Below are positions 30,101-40,338 of a DNA stretch of 64,000 bases, piece by piece. Numbering within the stretch: the first letter of the stretch is position 1; every line of letters begins with the position of its first letter. Source of the stretch: Rhodoferax fermentans (GTDB lineage: Bacteria > Pseudomonadota > Gammaproteobacteria > Burkholderiales > Burkholderiaceae_C); assembly GCF_002017865.1 (NCBI RefSeq), contig NZ_MTJN01000002.1:3224001-3288000 (forward strand), given 5' to 3'. The notes beneath the pieces were generated by a model that worked only from the letters and a program-made list of their open reading frames with translations, was not told the origin of the DNA and did no database searches. Position numbers and translations under genes: made by a program.

Positions 30101-31195
30101 TTAGCCTCCGACGACGGGCACAGCCGCTTTGGCGGAGACCCGCCGTTCACCCGATTCAAGCCAATGCCGCACACGTTCAGCATCACCGAGACGGCTGAGC
30201 TTGCCTGCTGAGTCCAAAAACACCATGATGAGTTTGCGCCCCGCCACACTGGCTTGCATCACGAGACAGCGACCGGCCTCAGAGATATAACCCGTCTTTT
30301 GCAGTCCAATATCCCAAGTGGGGTTCTTCACCAGTCGGTTGGTGTTGTTGTACTGCAGAGTGCGCCGACCCACATCCACCTCAAAACCGGGTGACGTGGT
30401 CAACTCCCGAAGCAAGGGGTGCTGGTGTGCCATGTCTACCAGTTTGACCAAATCATGGGCACTGGATCGGTTGCTGCTGGACAGGCCGGTGGGTTCAACA
30501 TAAACAGTGTCAGTCATCCCCAAAGCCCGCGCCTTGGCATTCATATGCGCCACAAACGTGGCCAAGCCGCCGGGTGACGTTCTTGCCAAGGCATGTGCAG
30601 CACGGTTTTCACTGGACATCAAAGCCAGGTGCAGCAACTCACCTCGCGTCAAGACACTGCCCACTTGCAGGCGAGAGCTGCTGTGTTTTTCGGTATCCAC
30701 ATCTTCTGAGGTGATGGCAATGGATTCATCCATCGGCAAATGTGCCTCACTGATCAGCAAGCCAGTCATGAGTTTGGTCAAAGAGGCAATCGGCAACACA
30801 GCCTTATCGTTCTTGCTGTAAAGAATTTCATTGGTCTGCTGGTCAACCACCAAGGCCACGCTGGATTTCAGATTGAGTTGATCTGACGCGGAATGCAAAC
30901 CGGCGATTTGACCGAAGGATGCCCGATCAACCACCGCCAGTGGCTTGGCTTGCACCCGCTTCCTGGCGATAACCACAGCCACACGCCGCTTGCTCTGCGC
31001 AACAACTTTTTTGGAGTTGCCCGCCTTCGCCTTGGCCACATGTGCTTTACTGACATGTGCTTTGGTTGCGTTGGCCTTGTTGGTTGCAGCGTGTGAGAGA
31101 GACAGCGGTGCCAATGCAAAAGCAACACAAAGGCCGATCAGGCAGACCAATCTCCGTGTTTTTCTGCCCAATAAACGCTGCTGATAAATTGTCAT
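30101..31195 (-). CDS. pbpG: D-alanyl-D-alanine endopeptidase/carboxypeptidase (PBP7-like)
   Basis: Periplasmic penicillin-binding serine peptidase of the S11 family. A signal peptide is visible (basic start, then LVCLIGLCVAFALAPLSLSHA). The next 50 residues are a Lys/Ala-rich linker (ATKAHVSKAHVAKAKAG). The catalytic domain has SxxK Ser138-Lys141 (ASLTKLM), SxN Ser195-Glu-Asn197 and KTG 300-302. It lacks the C-terminal amphipathic domain of PBP5, so it is closer to PBP7/8 (inference). Converges with the IclR gene. Confidence 0.9.
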   Translation of the reverse strand: MTIYQQRLLGRKTRRLVCLIGLCVAFALAPLSLSHAATNKANATKAHVSKAHVAKAKAGNSKKVVAQSKRRVAVVIARKRVQAKPLAVVDRASFGQIAGLHSASDQLNLKSSVALVVDQQTNEILYSKNDKAVLPIASLTKLMTGLLISEAHLPMDESIAITSEDVDTEKHSSSRLQVGSVLTRGELLHLALMSSENRAAHALARTSPGGLATFVAHMNAKARALGMTDTVYVEPTGLSSSNRSSAHDLVKLVDMAHQHPLLRELTTSPGFEVDVGRRTLQYNNTNRLVKNPTWDIGLQKTGYISEAGRCLVMQASVAGRKLIMVFLDSAGKLSRLGDAERVRHWLESGERRVSAKAAVPVVGG

Positions 31196-31242
31196 GACCT
31201 TGGCTCCTCACCGCGCTAAACCGAAGGCCGCAGTTTAATCTG

Positions 31243-31273
31243 AAAAATCTCGCAGTGACAAGTACTTGCGAGA
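31243..31273 (-). terminator. Intrinsic terminator after leuA
   Basis: On the minus strand: TCTCGCA, a 12-base loop, TGCGAGA, then TTTTT. A seven-pair stem with a five-T tail, 25-55 bp past the leuA stop and before the pbpG start. It should end the leuA transcript. Confidence 0.75.
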
Positions 31274-31297
31274 CTTTCTTAAACCAATGTACGGTAC

Positions 31298-32836
31298 CTA
31301 ACCTTGCGCGGCGACCCGTTCGGCCTGACTGCTCAATTTGTTCAAGGCACTCAGGTAAGCTTTGGCCGATGCCACCACGATGTCCGGGTCCGCACCCACC
31401 CCATTGACCACACGGCCACTGTTTTGCAAACGCACGGTCACCTCGCCCTGACTCTCCGTGGAACCACTGATGGCATTGACCGAATACAGCACCATGTCCG
31501 CACCACTCTTGACATGGGTTTCAATGGCTTTGAGTGATGCGTCCACTGGGCCATTGCCATCCGACTCACCTGTCACCTCTTTGCCATCCACCGTCATCAC
31601 CACCTTGGCATGTGGCCTCTCGCCAGTTTCACTGTGCTGCACCAGAGACACAAAGCCGTAGCGGTCATGGCTTTGCGCCACATTTTCCTCACTGACCAGG
31701 GCCAGGATGTCTTCGTCAAAAATCTCGCTCTTGCGATCGGCCAGATCCTTGAACTTGATGAACGCGTTGTTGATCTCCGCTTCACTGTCCATCGTGACAC
31801 CCAGTTCCTGCAGGCGCAACTTGAACGCATTGCGACCACTCAACTTGCCCATAACAATCTTGTTAGCGCTCCAGCCCACGTCTTCAGCTCGCATGATTTC
31901 GTAGGTATCCCGCGCTTTCAGAACTCCATCCTGATGGATGCCCGATGCATGGGCAAAAGCATTGGCGCCCACCACAGCCTTGTTGGGCTGGACCACAAAA
32001 CCGGTGGTCTGGCTGACCAGGCGGCTGGCCGCAACGATGTGTTTGGTATCAATGCCCAGATCCAGACCAAAATAGTCCTTGCGGGTTTTGACCGCCATGA
32101 CGATCTCTTCGAGTGAACAGTTGCCGGCACGTTCACCGAGGCCGTTGATGGTGCACTCGACCTGGCGGGCGCCACCGATCTTGACCCCAGCCAGGGAGTT
32201 GGCAACCGCCATGCCGAGATCGTTATGACAATGCACCGACCAGACCGCCTTGTCACTGTTGGGAATACGTTCGCGCAGATCCTTGATGAAGTTGCCATAC
32301 AGCTCCGGTATGGCGTAACCCACCGTATCAGGCACATTGATGGTGGTAGCACCTTCGTTGATCACAGCCTCAAAAACACGACACAAAAAATCAGGGTCTG
32401 ACCGGTACGCATCCTCTGCACTGAACTCAATGTCGGCTATCAGGTTGCGGGCAAAACGAACCGCCAGTTTGGATTGTTCAAACACCTGGTCCGGCGTCAT
32501 GCGCAACTTCTTTTCCATGTGCAGTGGACTGGTGGCAAGAAACAGGTGCAAACGACCGGAGTTGGCCGGTTTCAGAGCCTCTGCGGCCCGTGCGATATCA
32601 CGGTCACTGGCGCGTGCCAACGAGCACACGGTGGAGTCCTTGATGACTTCGGCAATCGCCTTGATACATTCAAAGTCACCATTGGAACTGGCGGCAAAAC
32701 CGGCTTCAATCACGTCCACCTTCAGGCGTTCCAATTGACGTGCAATGCGCAGCTTCTCGTCACGGGTCATGGAAGCGCCTGGAGACTGCTCGCCATCGCG
32801 CAAGGTTGTGTCAAAAATCACTAACTTATCTGCCAT
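31298..32836 (-). CDS. leuA: 2-isopropylmalate synthase
   Basis: First committed step of leucine synthesis: acetyl-CoA plus 2-ketoisovalerate. N-terminal TIM barrel with [16 protein letters not shown] (metal Asp), [16 protein letters not shown] (metal His pair) and [10 protein letters not shown]-terminal regulatory LeuA dimer domain that binds leucine ([18 protein letters not shown]). 512 residues. ATG 32836 follows AGGAG. It is the last gene in line of ilvB-ilvH-ilvC-pssA-leuA but has its own leader peptide and attenuator, so it can be controlled apart from the upstream genes. Confidence 0.97.
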   Translation of the reverse strand: MADKLVIFDTTLRDGEQSPGASMTRDEKLRIARQLERLKVDVIEAGFAASSNGDFECIKAIAEVIKDSTVCSLARASDRDIARAAEALKPANSGRLHLFLATSPLHMEKKLRMTPDQVFEQSKLAVRFARNLIADIEFSAEDAYRSDPDFLCRVFEAVINEGATTINVPDTVGYAIPELYGNFIKDLRERIPNSDKAVWSVHCHNDLGMAVANSLAGVKIGGARQVECTINGLGERAGNCSLEEIVMAVKTRKDYFGLDLGIDTKHIVAASRLVSQTTGFVVQPNKAVVGANAFAHASGIHQDGVLKARDTYEIMRAEDVGWSANKIVMGKLSGRNAFKLRLQELGVTMDSEAEINNAFIKFKDLADRKSEIFDEDILALVSEENVAQSHDRYGFVSLVQHSETGERPHAKVVMTVDGKEVTGESDGNGPVDASLKAIETHVKSGADMVLYSVNAISGSTESQGEVTVRLQNSGRVVNGVGADPDIVVASAKAYLSALNKLSSQAERVAAQG

Positions 32837-32890
32837 GTTGTCACTCCTAAGTTCTCAATGAATTCGCAACTTCAATGTGTTCAAGCCAAC

Positions 32891-32924
32891 AAAAAAGCCC
32901 GTTGCGAATGGCATACGGGCTTTT
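32891..32924 (-). terminator. Attenuator terminator between leader peptide and leuA
   Basis: On the minus strand: AAAAGCCCGTATGC, loop, GCAACGGGCTTTTTT, giving a strong stem with a six-U tail about 55 bp before the leuA start. It lies 22-55 bp past the end of a leucine-rich micro-ORF, the usual spacing for ribosome-mediated attenuation. The leader segment ACGGG could pair with CCCGT of the 5' terminator arm as an antiterminator (inference). Confidence 0.8.
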
Positions 32925-32945
32925 CAGGGTTGATGCAATCAAGCG

Positions 32946-32999
32946 CTAACAACTCCACCCGTCAGGTGACCGTAGTAGAGCCAGAGATAGCTTGTGCAT
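32946..32999 (-). CDS. leuL: leuA leader peptide, probable attenuator peptide
   Basis: A 17-codon frame encodes MHKLSLALLRSPDGWSC. Four of the first nine codons are leucine (CTA, CTG, CTA, CTA), three being the rare CTA. The stop is followed closely by a stem-loop and the attenuator terminator. When charged Leu-tRNA is scarce a ribosome would stall on the CTA codons and let the antiterminator form. A clear Shine-Dalgarno is missing, which lowers certainty. The frame is too short for ordinary gene calling. I infer the function from codon content and position. Confidence 0.72.
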   Translation of the reverse strand: MHKLSLALLRSPDGWSC

Positions 33000-33060
33000 G
33001 GAAACAATGTACCACAGGCCAACAGACCATCCAGCAGAAAGAGTGTCTCTGCAAAGGAGT

Positions 33061-33873
33061 CTAGTGGTGCAAACCACGCTCTTCAGGTTCTTGGGTTGAG
33101 GTGCTGATAACGCTGGTCGGGATACCTTTGGTCTTGCGCCAAAAGTAGATGACATAACCACTCAAGCCGTAAACCACAAAAATACCAAACAACACGGTAG
33201 GTGGATCGATATTGATGAGCGCAATCGCAATGGCAATCAGCACAATCACCACAAAGGGCACACTACGTTTCATGCGCACATCCTTGAAACTGTAAAACGG
33301 CACGTTGGTCACCATGGTCAAACCGGCATACAGCGATACCGCAAACATAGGCCATGCCAGGCTGCTGCCAGAAACCCCCAGATCGGTCGCCACCCAAATC
33401 AAGCCAGCCACCAAGGCAGCTGCTGCCGGTGACGGCAAGCCCTGAAAGTAACGCTTGTCAACCACAGCGGTATTCACATTAAAACGGGCCAAACGCAAGG
33501 CGGCGCAGGCGCAATACACAAAAGCTGCCAGCCAACCCCAGCGCCCCAGCCCTTTGAGCGCCCAGACATAACTGATCAACGCCGGAGCCGCACCAAAAGA
33601 CACCATGTCTGACAAGGAGTCCATTTGCTCACCAAAAGCACTTTGGGTGTTGGTCATGCGGGCCACCCGACCATCGAGGCTGTCCAGAATCATGGCGCAA
33701 AACACACCGATAGCAGCCAAGTCAAAACGCCCGTTGATGGCCATCACAATGGCATAGAAGCCACCAAATAACGCGGCCAGCGTGAACAGATTGGGCAAAA
33801 CGTAAATACCCTTGCGACGCTTTTTGGGCGGCACGTCGAGTTCGGCAAAGTCAGAGGTAGTCACATCATCCAT
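33061..33873 (-). CDS. pssA: CDP-diacylglycerol-serine O-phosphatidyltransferase
   Basis: Makes phosphatidylserine in the inner membrane, precursor of phosphatidylethanolamine. The CDP-alcohol phosphotransferase signature is intact: D-x2-D-G-x2-A-R-x8-G-x3-D-x3-D in LDSLDGRVARMTNTQSAFG followed by EQMDSLSDMVSFG. About six to eight hydrophobic segments follow. 270 residues, with a soluble N terminus (DVPPKKRRKGIYVLPN). It sits between ilvC and leuA, a conserved order in Burkholderiales although the pathway is unrelated. Confidence 0.94.
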   Translation of the reverse strand: MDDVTTSDFAELDVPPKKRRKGIYVLPNLFTLAALFGGFYAIVMAINGRFDLAAIGVFCAMILDSLDGRVARMTNTQSAFGEQMDSLSDMVSFGAAPALISYVWALKGLGRWGWLAAFVYCACAALRLARFNVNTAVVDKRYFQGLPSPAAAALVAGLIWVATDLGVSGSSLAWPMFAVSLYAGLTMVTNVPFYSFKDVRMKRSVPFVVIVLIAIAIALINIDPPTVLFGIFVVYGLSGYVIYFWRKTKGIPTSVISTSTQEPEERGLHH

Positions 33874-33905
33874 TCAAGCGGCCTTTTGAGGGAGTCCATA
33901 ATAAC

Positions 33906-33929
33906 AAAAGGCCACCAAGGTGGCCTTTT
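33906..33929 (-). terminator. Short hairpin between ilvC and pssA
   Basis: A perfect palindrome AAAAGGCCACC-TT-GGTGGCCTTTT, 20 bp after the ilvC stop. The A-stretch and T-stretch on both sides make it terminator-like in either direction, but only four Ts follow on the ilvC strand. It probably reduces, rather than blocks, read-through into pssA. Confidence 0.6.
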
Positions 33930-33948
33930 GACAGGTCGGCTTACGCCC

Positions 33949-34965
<1,017 letters not shown>

Positions 34966-34987
34966 CTATCTCTCCGTTGTAAAAAAT

Positions 34988-35479
34988 TCAAACTCGCAAA
35001 ATCCGCTCACCGCGACCAATGCCACTCGCGCCAGTGCGCACGGTTTCCAAAATCGCACCACTTTCAATGGCACTCAGAAATGCATCGTTTTTGGACTGAT
35101 CACCCGTCAGTTCAATGGTGTAACTTTTTTCGGTCACATCAATGATACGACCCCGGAAAATGTCGGCCATACGCTTCATCTCCTCACGCTCCTTGCCCAC
35201 AGCGCGCACCTTGACCATCATCAACTCGCGCTCCGTGTAAGCCCCCTCGGTCAGGTCAACCACCTTGACCACTTCAATCAAGCGGTTCAGATGTTTGGTG
35301 ATTTGTTCAATCACCTCTTCGGAACCCGCCGTCTGAATGGTCATGCGCGACAGGCTGGGGTCTTCTGTCGGCGCCACCGTGAGGGATTCGATGTTATAGC
35401 CGCGGGCAGAAAACAGCCCAACCACGCGGGACAAGGCCCCGGCTTCGTTTTCCAGCAAAACTGCAATGATATGTTTCAT
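34988..35479 (-). CDS. ilvH: Acetolactate synthase small (regulatory) subunit
   Basis: 163 residues. N-terminal ACT domain (MKHIIAVLLENEAGALSRVVGLFSARGYNIESL) that binds valine, and a C-terminal activating domain (MMVKVRAVGKEREEM, RIIDVTEKSYTIELTG). ATG 35479 is preceded by AGGAG; the in-frame upstream stretch lacks homology. It lies 112 bp after ilvB and 22 bp before ilvC. Confidence 0.95.
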   Translation of the reverse strand: MKHIIAVLLENEAGALSRVVGLFSARGYNIESLTVAPTEDPSLSRMTIQTAGSEEVIEQITKHLNRLIEVVKVVDLTEGAYTERELMMVKVRAVGKEREEMKRMADIFRGRIIDVTEKSYTIELTGDQSKNDAFLSAIESGAILETVRTGASGIGRGERILRV

Positions 35480-35591
35480 GTGAATGACTCCTCTTTTCGC
35501 CAACGCGACAGCTTGCACTGTCGCCGCCCTCATCCACACACGGTAATGCGCGGACCTGGCGAGCAATAGATTTGTTCAGGTTGGGTTGAAA

Positions 35592-37394
35592 TTAAAGATC
35601 TTCGGAGCCCATCAGCATCTCGGTGATGCCGTGGCCTGCGCGCACCATCGGGAACACGTTTTCGGTCGGATCGGTGCGGAAATCCATGAACACCGTGCGG
35701 TCCTTGAGCTTGCGGGCCTCGCGTAATGCGGGCTCCACGTCTTCGGCGCGCTCAATCAGCATACCAACGTGGCCATAGGCCTCCGCCAGCTTGACAAAAT
35801 TGGGCAAGGCGTCCATGTAGCTGTGGCTGTAGCGACCGGAGTATTCGATCTCCTGCCACTGGCGCACCATACCCAGATAACGGTTGTTCAGCGAGCAGAT
35901 CTTGATCGGTGTGTTGTATTGCAGGCAGGTCGAGAGTTCCTGAATACACATCTGCACCGAACCTTCACCGGTGATGCAGAACACCTCGCTCTCAGGCTTG
36001 GCCAATTTGATGCCCATGGCGTAGGGAATACCGACACCCATGGTGCCCAGGCCACCTGAGTTGATCCAGCGCCGGGGCTCGTCAAAGCGGTAATACTGCG
36101 CAGCCCACATTTGGTGCTGCCCCACATCCGAGGTGATGTAGGTGTCGGCATCCTTGGTCATGTTCCACAGGGTTTCCACCACATACTGCGGTTTGATCAC
36201 ACCGTTGCTGCCACGGTCGTACTTGAGGCATTCGCGTTTACGCCAGCCATCAATCGTGTCCCACCAGGCACCCAGGGCGTGGGCGTCGGGCTTGAGGGTG
36301 CTTTCCTTGATCATGGCGATCAGCTCGGTCAACACCTCTTTCACGTCACCCACAATCGGGATGTCCACACGCACCCGTTTGGAGATGCTCGACGGGTCAA
36401 TGTCCACGTGGATGATCTTGCGCTCGTTTTGCGCAAAATGTTTGGGGTTGCCAATCACCCGGTCATCGAACCGCGCACCCACGGCGAGCAGCACGTCGCA
36501 GTTCTGCATCGCGCTGTTGGCCTCGAGTGTGCCATGCATGCCCAGCATGCCCAGGAACTTGCGGTCACTCGCCGGGTAAGCACCCAAGCCCATCAGCGTA
36601 TGGGTCACCGGGTAACCCAGCATGTCCACCAACTGGCGCAGTTCGTTGGAGGCATTACTCAGCAACACACCGCCACCGGTGTAGATGTAAGGCCGCTTGG
36701 CCGTCAGCAACAGTTGCAAGGCCTTGCGGATCTGGCCGCCATGGCCTTTGCGCACTGGGTTGTAGGAGCGCATCTCCACCTTGTCGGGATACCCGTGGTA
36801 AGGCACCTTCTTGAAGGACACGTCTTTCGGGATGTCCACCACCACCGGGCCGGGACGGCCGCTGCGTGCAATGTGGAAAGCCTTTTTCAGGGTCATCGCC
36901 AGATCACGCGCGTCTTTCACCAGGAAGTTGTGTTTGACCACCGGGCGGGTGATGCCTACCGTGTCGCACTCCTGGAAGGCATCCATGCCAATCGCCGCTG
37001 TGGGCACCTGGCCGCTGATGATCACCATCGGGATGCTGTCCATGTAGGCGGTGGCAATGCCGGTAACCGCGTTGGTGGCACCCGGGCCGGAGGTCACCAA
37101 CGCCACACCCACATCGCCAGTCGCACGGGCATAACCATCGGCGGCATGCACTGCAGCTTGTTCGTGGCGAACCAGGATGTGCTGGACAGTGTCCTGCTTG
37201 AATACCGCGTCATAAATGTGCAGTACCGCGCCACCGGGGTAACCCCAGATGTACTTGACGTTTTCGGCCTGCAGTGCCTTGATCAGAATTTCTGCGCCAC
37301 GAAGCTCTTGCACACCCGAGTCATGGGCAGCTTTGCTGGAGGTTGCGGCTGATGAGTTTGACACCGAAGTGGTTTCGGCTTTTGATATTTCCAT
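35592..37394 (-). CDS. ilvB: Acetolactate synthase large (catalytic) subunit
   Basis: ThDP enzyme that condenses two pyruvates, or pyruvate plus 2-ketobutyrate. Catalytic Glu in VRHEQAAVHAADGYAR, FAD-binding middle domain, and ThDP-binding TGEGSVQMCIQELSTC...NNRYLGMVRQWQ. 600 residues, including a Ser/Thr/Ala-rich N-terminal extension of about 30 residues before LRGAEILIKALQAENV. First gene of the ilv cluster. No leader peptide of the leuA type was found upstream. Confidence 0.96.
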   Translation of the reverse strand: MEISKAETTSVSNSSAATSSKAAHDSGVQELRGAEILIKALQAENVKYIWGYPGGAVLHIYDAVFKQDTVQHILVRHEQAAVHAADGYARATGDVGVALVTSGPGATNAVTGIATAYMDSIPMVIISGQVPTAAIGMDAFQECDTVGITRPVVKHNFLVKDARDLAMTLKKAFHIARSGRPGPVVVDIPKDVSFKKVPYHGYPDKVEMRSYNPVRKGHGGQIRKALQLLLTAKRPYIYTGGGVLLSNASNELRQLVDMLGYPVTHTLMGLGAYPASDRKFLGMLGMHGTLEANSAMQNCDVLLAVGARFDDRVIGNPKHFAQNERKIIHVDIDPSSISKRVRVDIPIVGDVKEVLTELIAMIKESTLKPDAHALGAWWDTIDGWRKRECLKYDRGSNGVIKPQYVVETLWNMTKDADTYITSDVGQHQMWAAQYYRFDEPRRWINSGGLGTMGVGIPYAMGIKLAKPESEVFCITGEGSVQMCIQELSTCLQYNTPIKICSLNNRYLGMVRQWQEIEYSGRYSHSYMDALPNFVKLAEAYGHVGMLIERAEDVEPALREARKLKDRTVFMDFRTDPTENVFPMVRAGHGITEMLMGSEDL

Positions 37395-37643
37395 GATGAA
37401 CCTTTGTGAATTTCTCTGACGAAAAACCTTGGGTGCTTCTTTGCAAACACTTGTGGCGTTGCATCGAAACTTAAGACCAAAGCCACAAGCGTTATGAATA
37501 ATTCGCCAGACTTTGATCCGTTTGCTTTAATTTGCAATGCGGATTATGGCACCGCGCCGATCAATAAGCCGAAAGCTCAGCAAAATCAAGTAAAGTCATC
37601 GGCTTGCGGAACACCTTCCGCGTCTAGTCCGCCTACGCCAGCC

Positions 37644-38165
37644 ATGTCTTTGCCATCCCCCCAATCCCCTGAATCAGCCCCCCTCTGCACCCCCAGCCTG
37701 CGCCGACGCATGGCGTGCTGGCTGTATGAGGGCATGTTGCTGTTTGGTGTGGTGTTTATTGCCGGTTATCTGTTCAGCGCCCTGAGCCAGACCAAAAACG
37801 CGATGGACAACCGCCATGCATTGCAGGCCTTCATTTTTGTGGTGTTTGGCATCTACTTTGGCTGGTTGTGGTCCAAAGGGCAGACCCTGGCCATGAAAAC
37901 CTGGCACATCCGTGTGGTCGATCGGATGGGCCAGCCCTTGACGCAGGGCCGCGCTTTGATTCGCTACCTGTGCTGCTGGTTGTGGGTGCTGCCGCCGCTG
38001 CTGGTGGCCTGGATGTTTGATCTGCCTGGCACTGAGGCCACGGTGATCACGCTGGGCTGGGTGGCGGTGTGGGCCATTCTGAGCCGCTTTCACCCGCGCC
38101 AGCAGTTCTGGCACGATGCGCTGGCAGGCACCCAGTTGGTGACCGCCCTGCCCCGCAAAAAATAA
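37644..38165 (+). CDS. RDD-family membrane protein
   Basis: Domain begins at LRRRMACWLYEGMLLFGVVF, followed by three or four hydrophobic helices; the second conserved part is TLAMKTWHIRVVDRMGQPL and RFHPRQQFWHDALAGTQLV. I chose ATG 37644; an in-frame ATG at 37494 would add 50 residues of Asn/Pro/Ser-rich sequence that may be leader DNA, and neither has a clear ribosome-binding site. RDD proteins are poorly defined membrane proteins, some acting as transporters. Divergent from ilvB. Confidence 0.8.
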   Translation: MSLPSPQSPESAPLCTPSLRRRMACWLYEGMLLFGVVFIAGYLFSALSQTKNAMDNRHALQAFIFVVFGIYFGWLWSKGQTLAMKTWHIRVVDRMGQPLTQGRALIRYLCCWLWVLPPLLVAWMFDLPGTEATVITLGWVAVWAILSRFHPRQQFWHDALAGTQLVTALPRKK

Positions 38166-38190
38166 GGCGGGGCCTGCCCAGACAAACGCG

Positions 38191-38547
<357 letters not shown>

Positions 38548-38627
38548 TTAGATACGCAAGTTCCTGGTGCAACCGGCCGGGCGTCGGCGGCTGACATGCA
38601 CCTTGATTGTGCATGAGAGCTGCTCTC

Positions 38628-40304
38628 TCAGGCCCGAAAGCGGTTGGTGATGGGGTAACGCCAGTCTTTGCCAAAACTGCGGTGGGTCACCCGGATGCCC
38701 ACCGGCGACTGGCGCCGTTTGTACTCGTTGATCTTGATCAGGCGGGTGACCCGCTCCACATCGGCACGCTCGAACCCGGCGGCAATGATCTCTTCAATGC
38801 TCTGGTCGTTTTCCATGTAACGCTCCAGGATCGCGTCCAGCACCTCATAAGGCGGCAAGCTGTCCTGGTCGGTCTGATCCGGGCGCAACTCGGCACTCGG
38901 CGGGCGGATGATGATGCGCTCGGGGATCGGTTCAGCACCTGTGCCATACGGGTCATGCGCATTGCGCCAGCGCGCCAGACGGAACACCGTGGTTTTGGCC
39001 AAATCCTTGATCACCGCAAAACCACCGGCCATGTCGCCGTACAGGGTGCAGTAACCGGTGGCCATCTCGCTCTTGTTGCCAGTGGTCAACACGATGCTGC
39101 CAAACTTGTTGCTCAAAGCCATCAGCAGCGTGCCGCGGATGCGGGCCTGGATGTTTTCTTCGGTGGTGTCTTCTGCCAGCCCCTTGAACTCACCCGCCAG
39201 CGTCGCCTTGAAGGCCTCGAACTCGGGCACGATCGACAGCTCGTCGTAACGCACACCCAGGCGCTTGGCCATCTCACGTGCGTCGATCCAGCTGATGTCG
39301 GCGGTATAGGGCGAGGGCATCATCAGCGCACGCACCCGGTCCTTGCCCAGCGCGTCCACCGCAATCGCCAGCACCAGCGCCGAGTCGATGCCGCCCGACA
39401 AGCCCAGCAACACCGACGGAAAGCCGTTTTTGGTGATGTAGTCACGCACACCCAGCACCAGCGCGTCCCACAGGTCTTCGTCGGGGGTCCGGTCGGGTGC
39501 GATGCTTGATATGATATTCATAGCTGTCTGCCCTTTATCTATAAGGGCCAGAAGGCTATTTTCTACAAAACTCGGGGCACGCCCGGCCAATGAGCCGTCG
39601 GCGTTCAGGATGAACGAGTGGCCCTCAAACACCACCTCGTCCTGCCCACCAACCAGGTGGGCGTAGACCAGCGGCAGACCACACTCCAGCGCACGTTGAC
39701 GCATCATCAACTCGCGCTCCTGCCCTTTGCCCACATGGAACGGTGAGGCGTTGATCACCGCCAGCAGCTCGGCACCGGCATCACGCGTCTGGCGTGCAGG
39801 CTCGGCAAACCAGGCGTCTTCACAAATCAGCAGGCCCACCTTGACGGTGTGGCCCACCTCCCCGGCCTCAAACACACACACGTCCTGCCCAGGCGAGAAA
39901 TAACGGCGCTCGTCAAACACCTGGTAATTGGGCAACTGGCGCTTGGCGTAACTCGCCACCACCTGCCCCTCGCGCAGCACACTGGCGGTGTTAAAACGCT
40001 GCTGCACCGCCACCGACTTGGTGCGGCTGTCGCCCCCTGTGGGGTGGCCCACCACCACAGAGAGGTCTTTCAACGGGGCCAACGCCGCAGCCACGGCTTT
40101 CACGGCATCATCACAGGCAGCAATAAAAGCGGCGCGCAAAAACAGGTCTTCGGCGGCATAACCACAAATCGAGAGTTCGGGTGTCAGCACCAGGCGGGCA
40201 CCATCTTGGTAGGCCTGTTGGGCGGCCTGGATGATTTTTTGCGAATTACCGGCCAGATCACCCACCACCAGGTTGAGTTGGGCAATGCAGAGTTTGAGCG
40301 TCAT
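38628..40304 (-). CDS. nadE: Glutamine-dependent NAD+ synthetase
   Basis: Amidates deamido-NAD using glutamine. The N-terminal nitrilase/glutaminase domain has VLTPELSICGYAAEDL (Glu), YAKRQLPNYQVFDE (Lys) and GLLICEDAWF (Cys). The C-terminal synthetase domain has the ATP P-loop GLSGGIDSALVLAI and TTGNKSEMATGY. 558 residues. Between the two domains, at about residues 246-262, is an insert read from a palindromic repeat (NSLLALIDKGQTAMNI). The position is a linker, so activity is probably kept. Confidence 0.94.
   Translation of the reverse strand: MTLKLCIAQLNLVVGDLAGNSQKIIQAAQQAYQDGARLVLTPELSICGYAAEDLFLRAAFIAACDDAVKAVAAALAPLKDLSVVVGHPTGGDSRTKSVAVQQRFNTASVLREGQVVASYAKRQLPNYQVFDERRYFSPGQDVCVFEAGEVGHTVKVGLLICEDAWFAEPARQTRDAGAELLAVINASPFHVGKGQERELMMRQRALECGLPLVYAHLVGGQDEVVFEGHSFILNADGSLAGRAPSFVENSLLALIDKGQTAMNIISSIAPDRTPDEDLWDALVLGVRDYITKNGFPSVLLGLSGGIDSALVLAIAVDALGKDRVRALMMPSPYTADISWIDAREMAKRLGVRYDELSIVPEFEAFKATLAGEFKGLAEDTTEENIQARIRGTLLMALSNKFGSIVLTTGNKSEMATGYCTLYGDMAGGFAVIKDLAKTTVFRLARWRNAHDPYGTGAEPIPERIIIRPPSAELRPDQTDQDSLPPYEVLDAILERYMENDQSIEEIIAAGFERADVERVTRLIKINEYKRRQSPVGIRVTHRSFGKDWRYPITNRFRA
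39519..39564. repeat. Palindromic repeat inserted in frame in nadE
   Basis: CATAGCTGTCTGCCCTTTAT then CTATAAGGGCCAGAAGGCTA and TTTTCT. Well-preserved flanks and GCCCTT/AAGGGC stem. The nadE reading frame runs through it without a stop. Same peptide frame as the copies in recB and recC. Confidence 0.88.
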
Positions 40305-40338
40305 GGAAAGCTTGGTGCAATGAAGGAAAAAAGAACAG

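Noticed and set aside
37395..37493. Leader peptide/attenuator before ilvB
   Set aside because: No Leu/Val/Ile-rich micro-ORF and no U-tailed hairpin could be found in the short upstream region.
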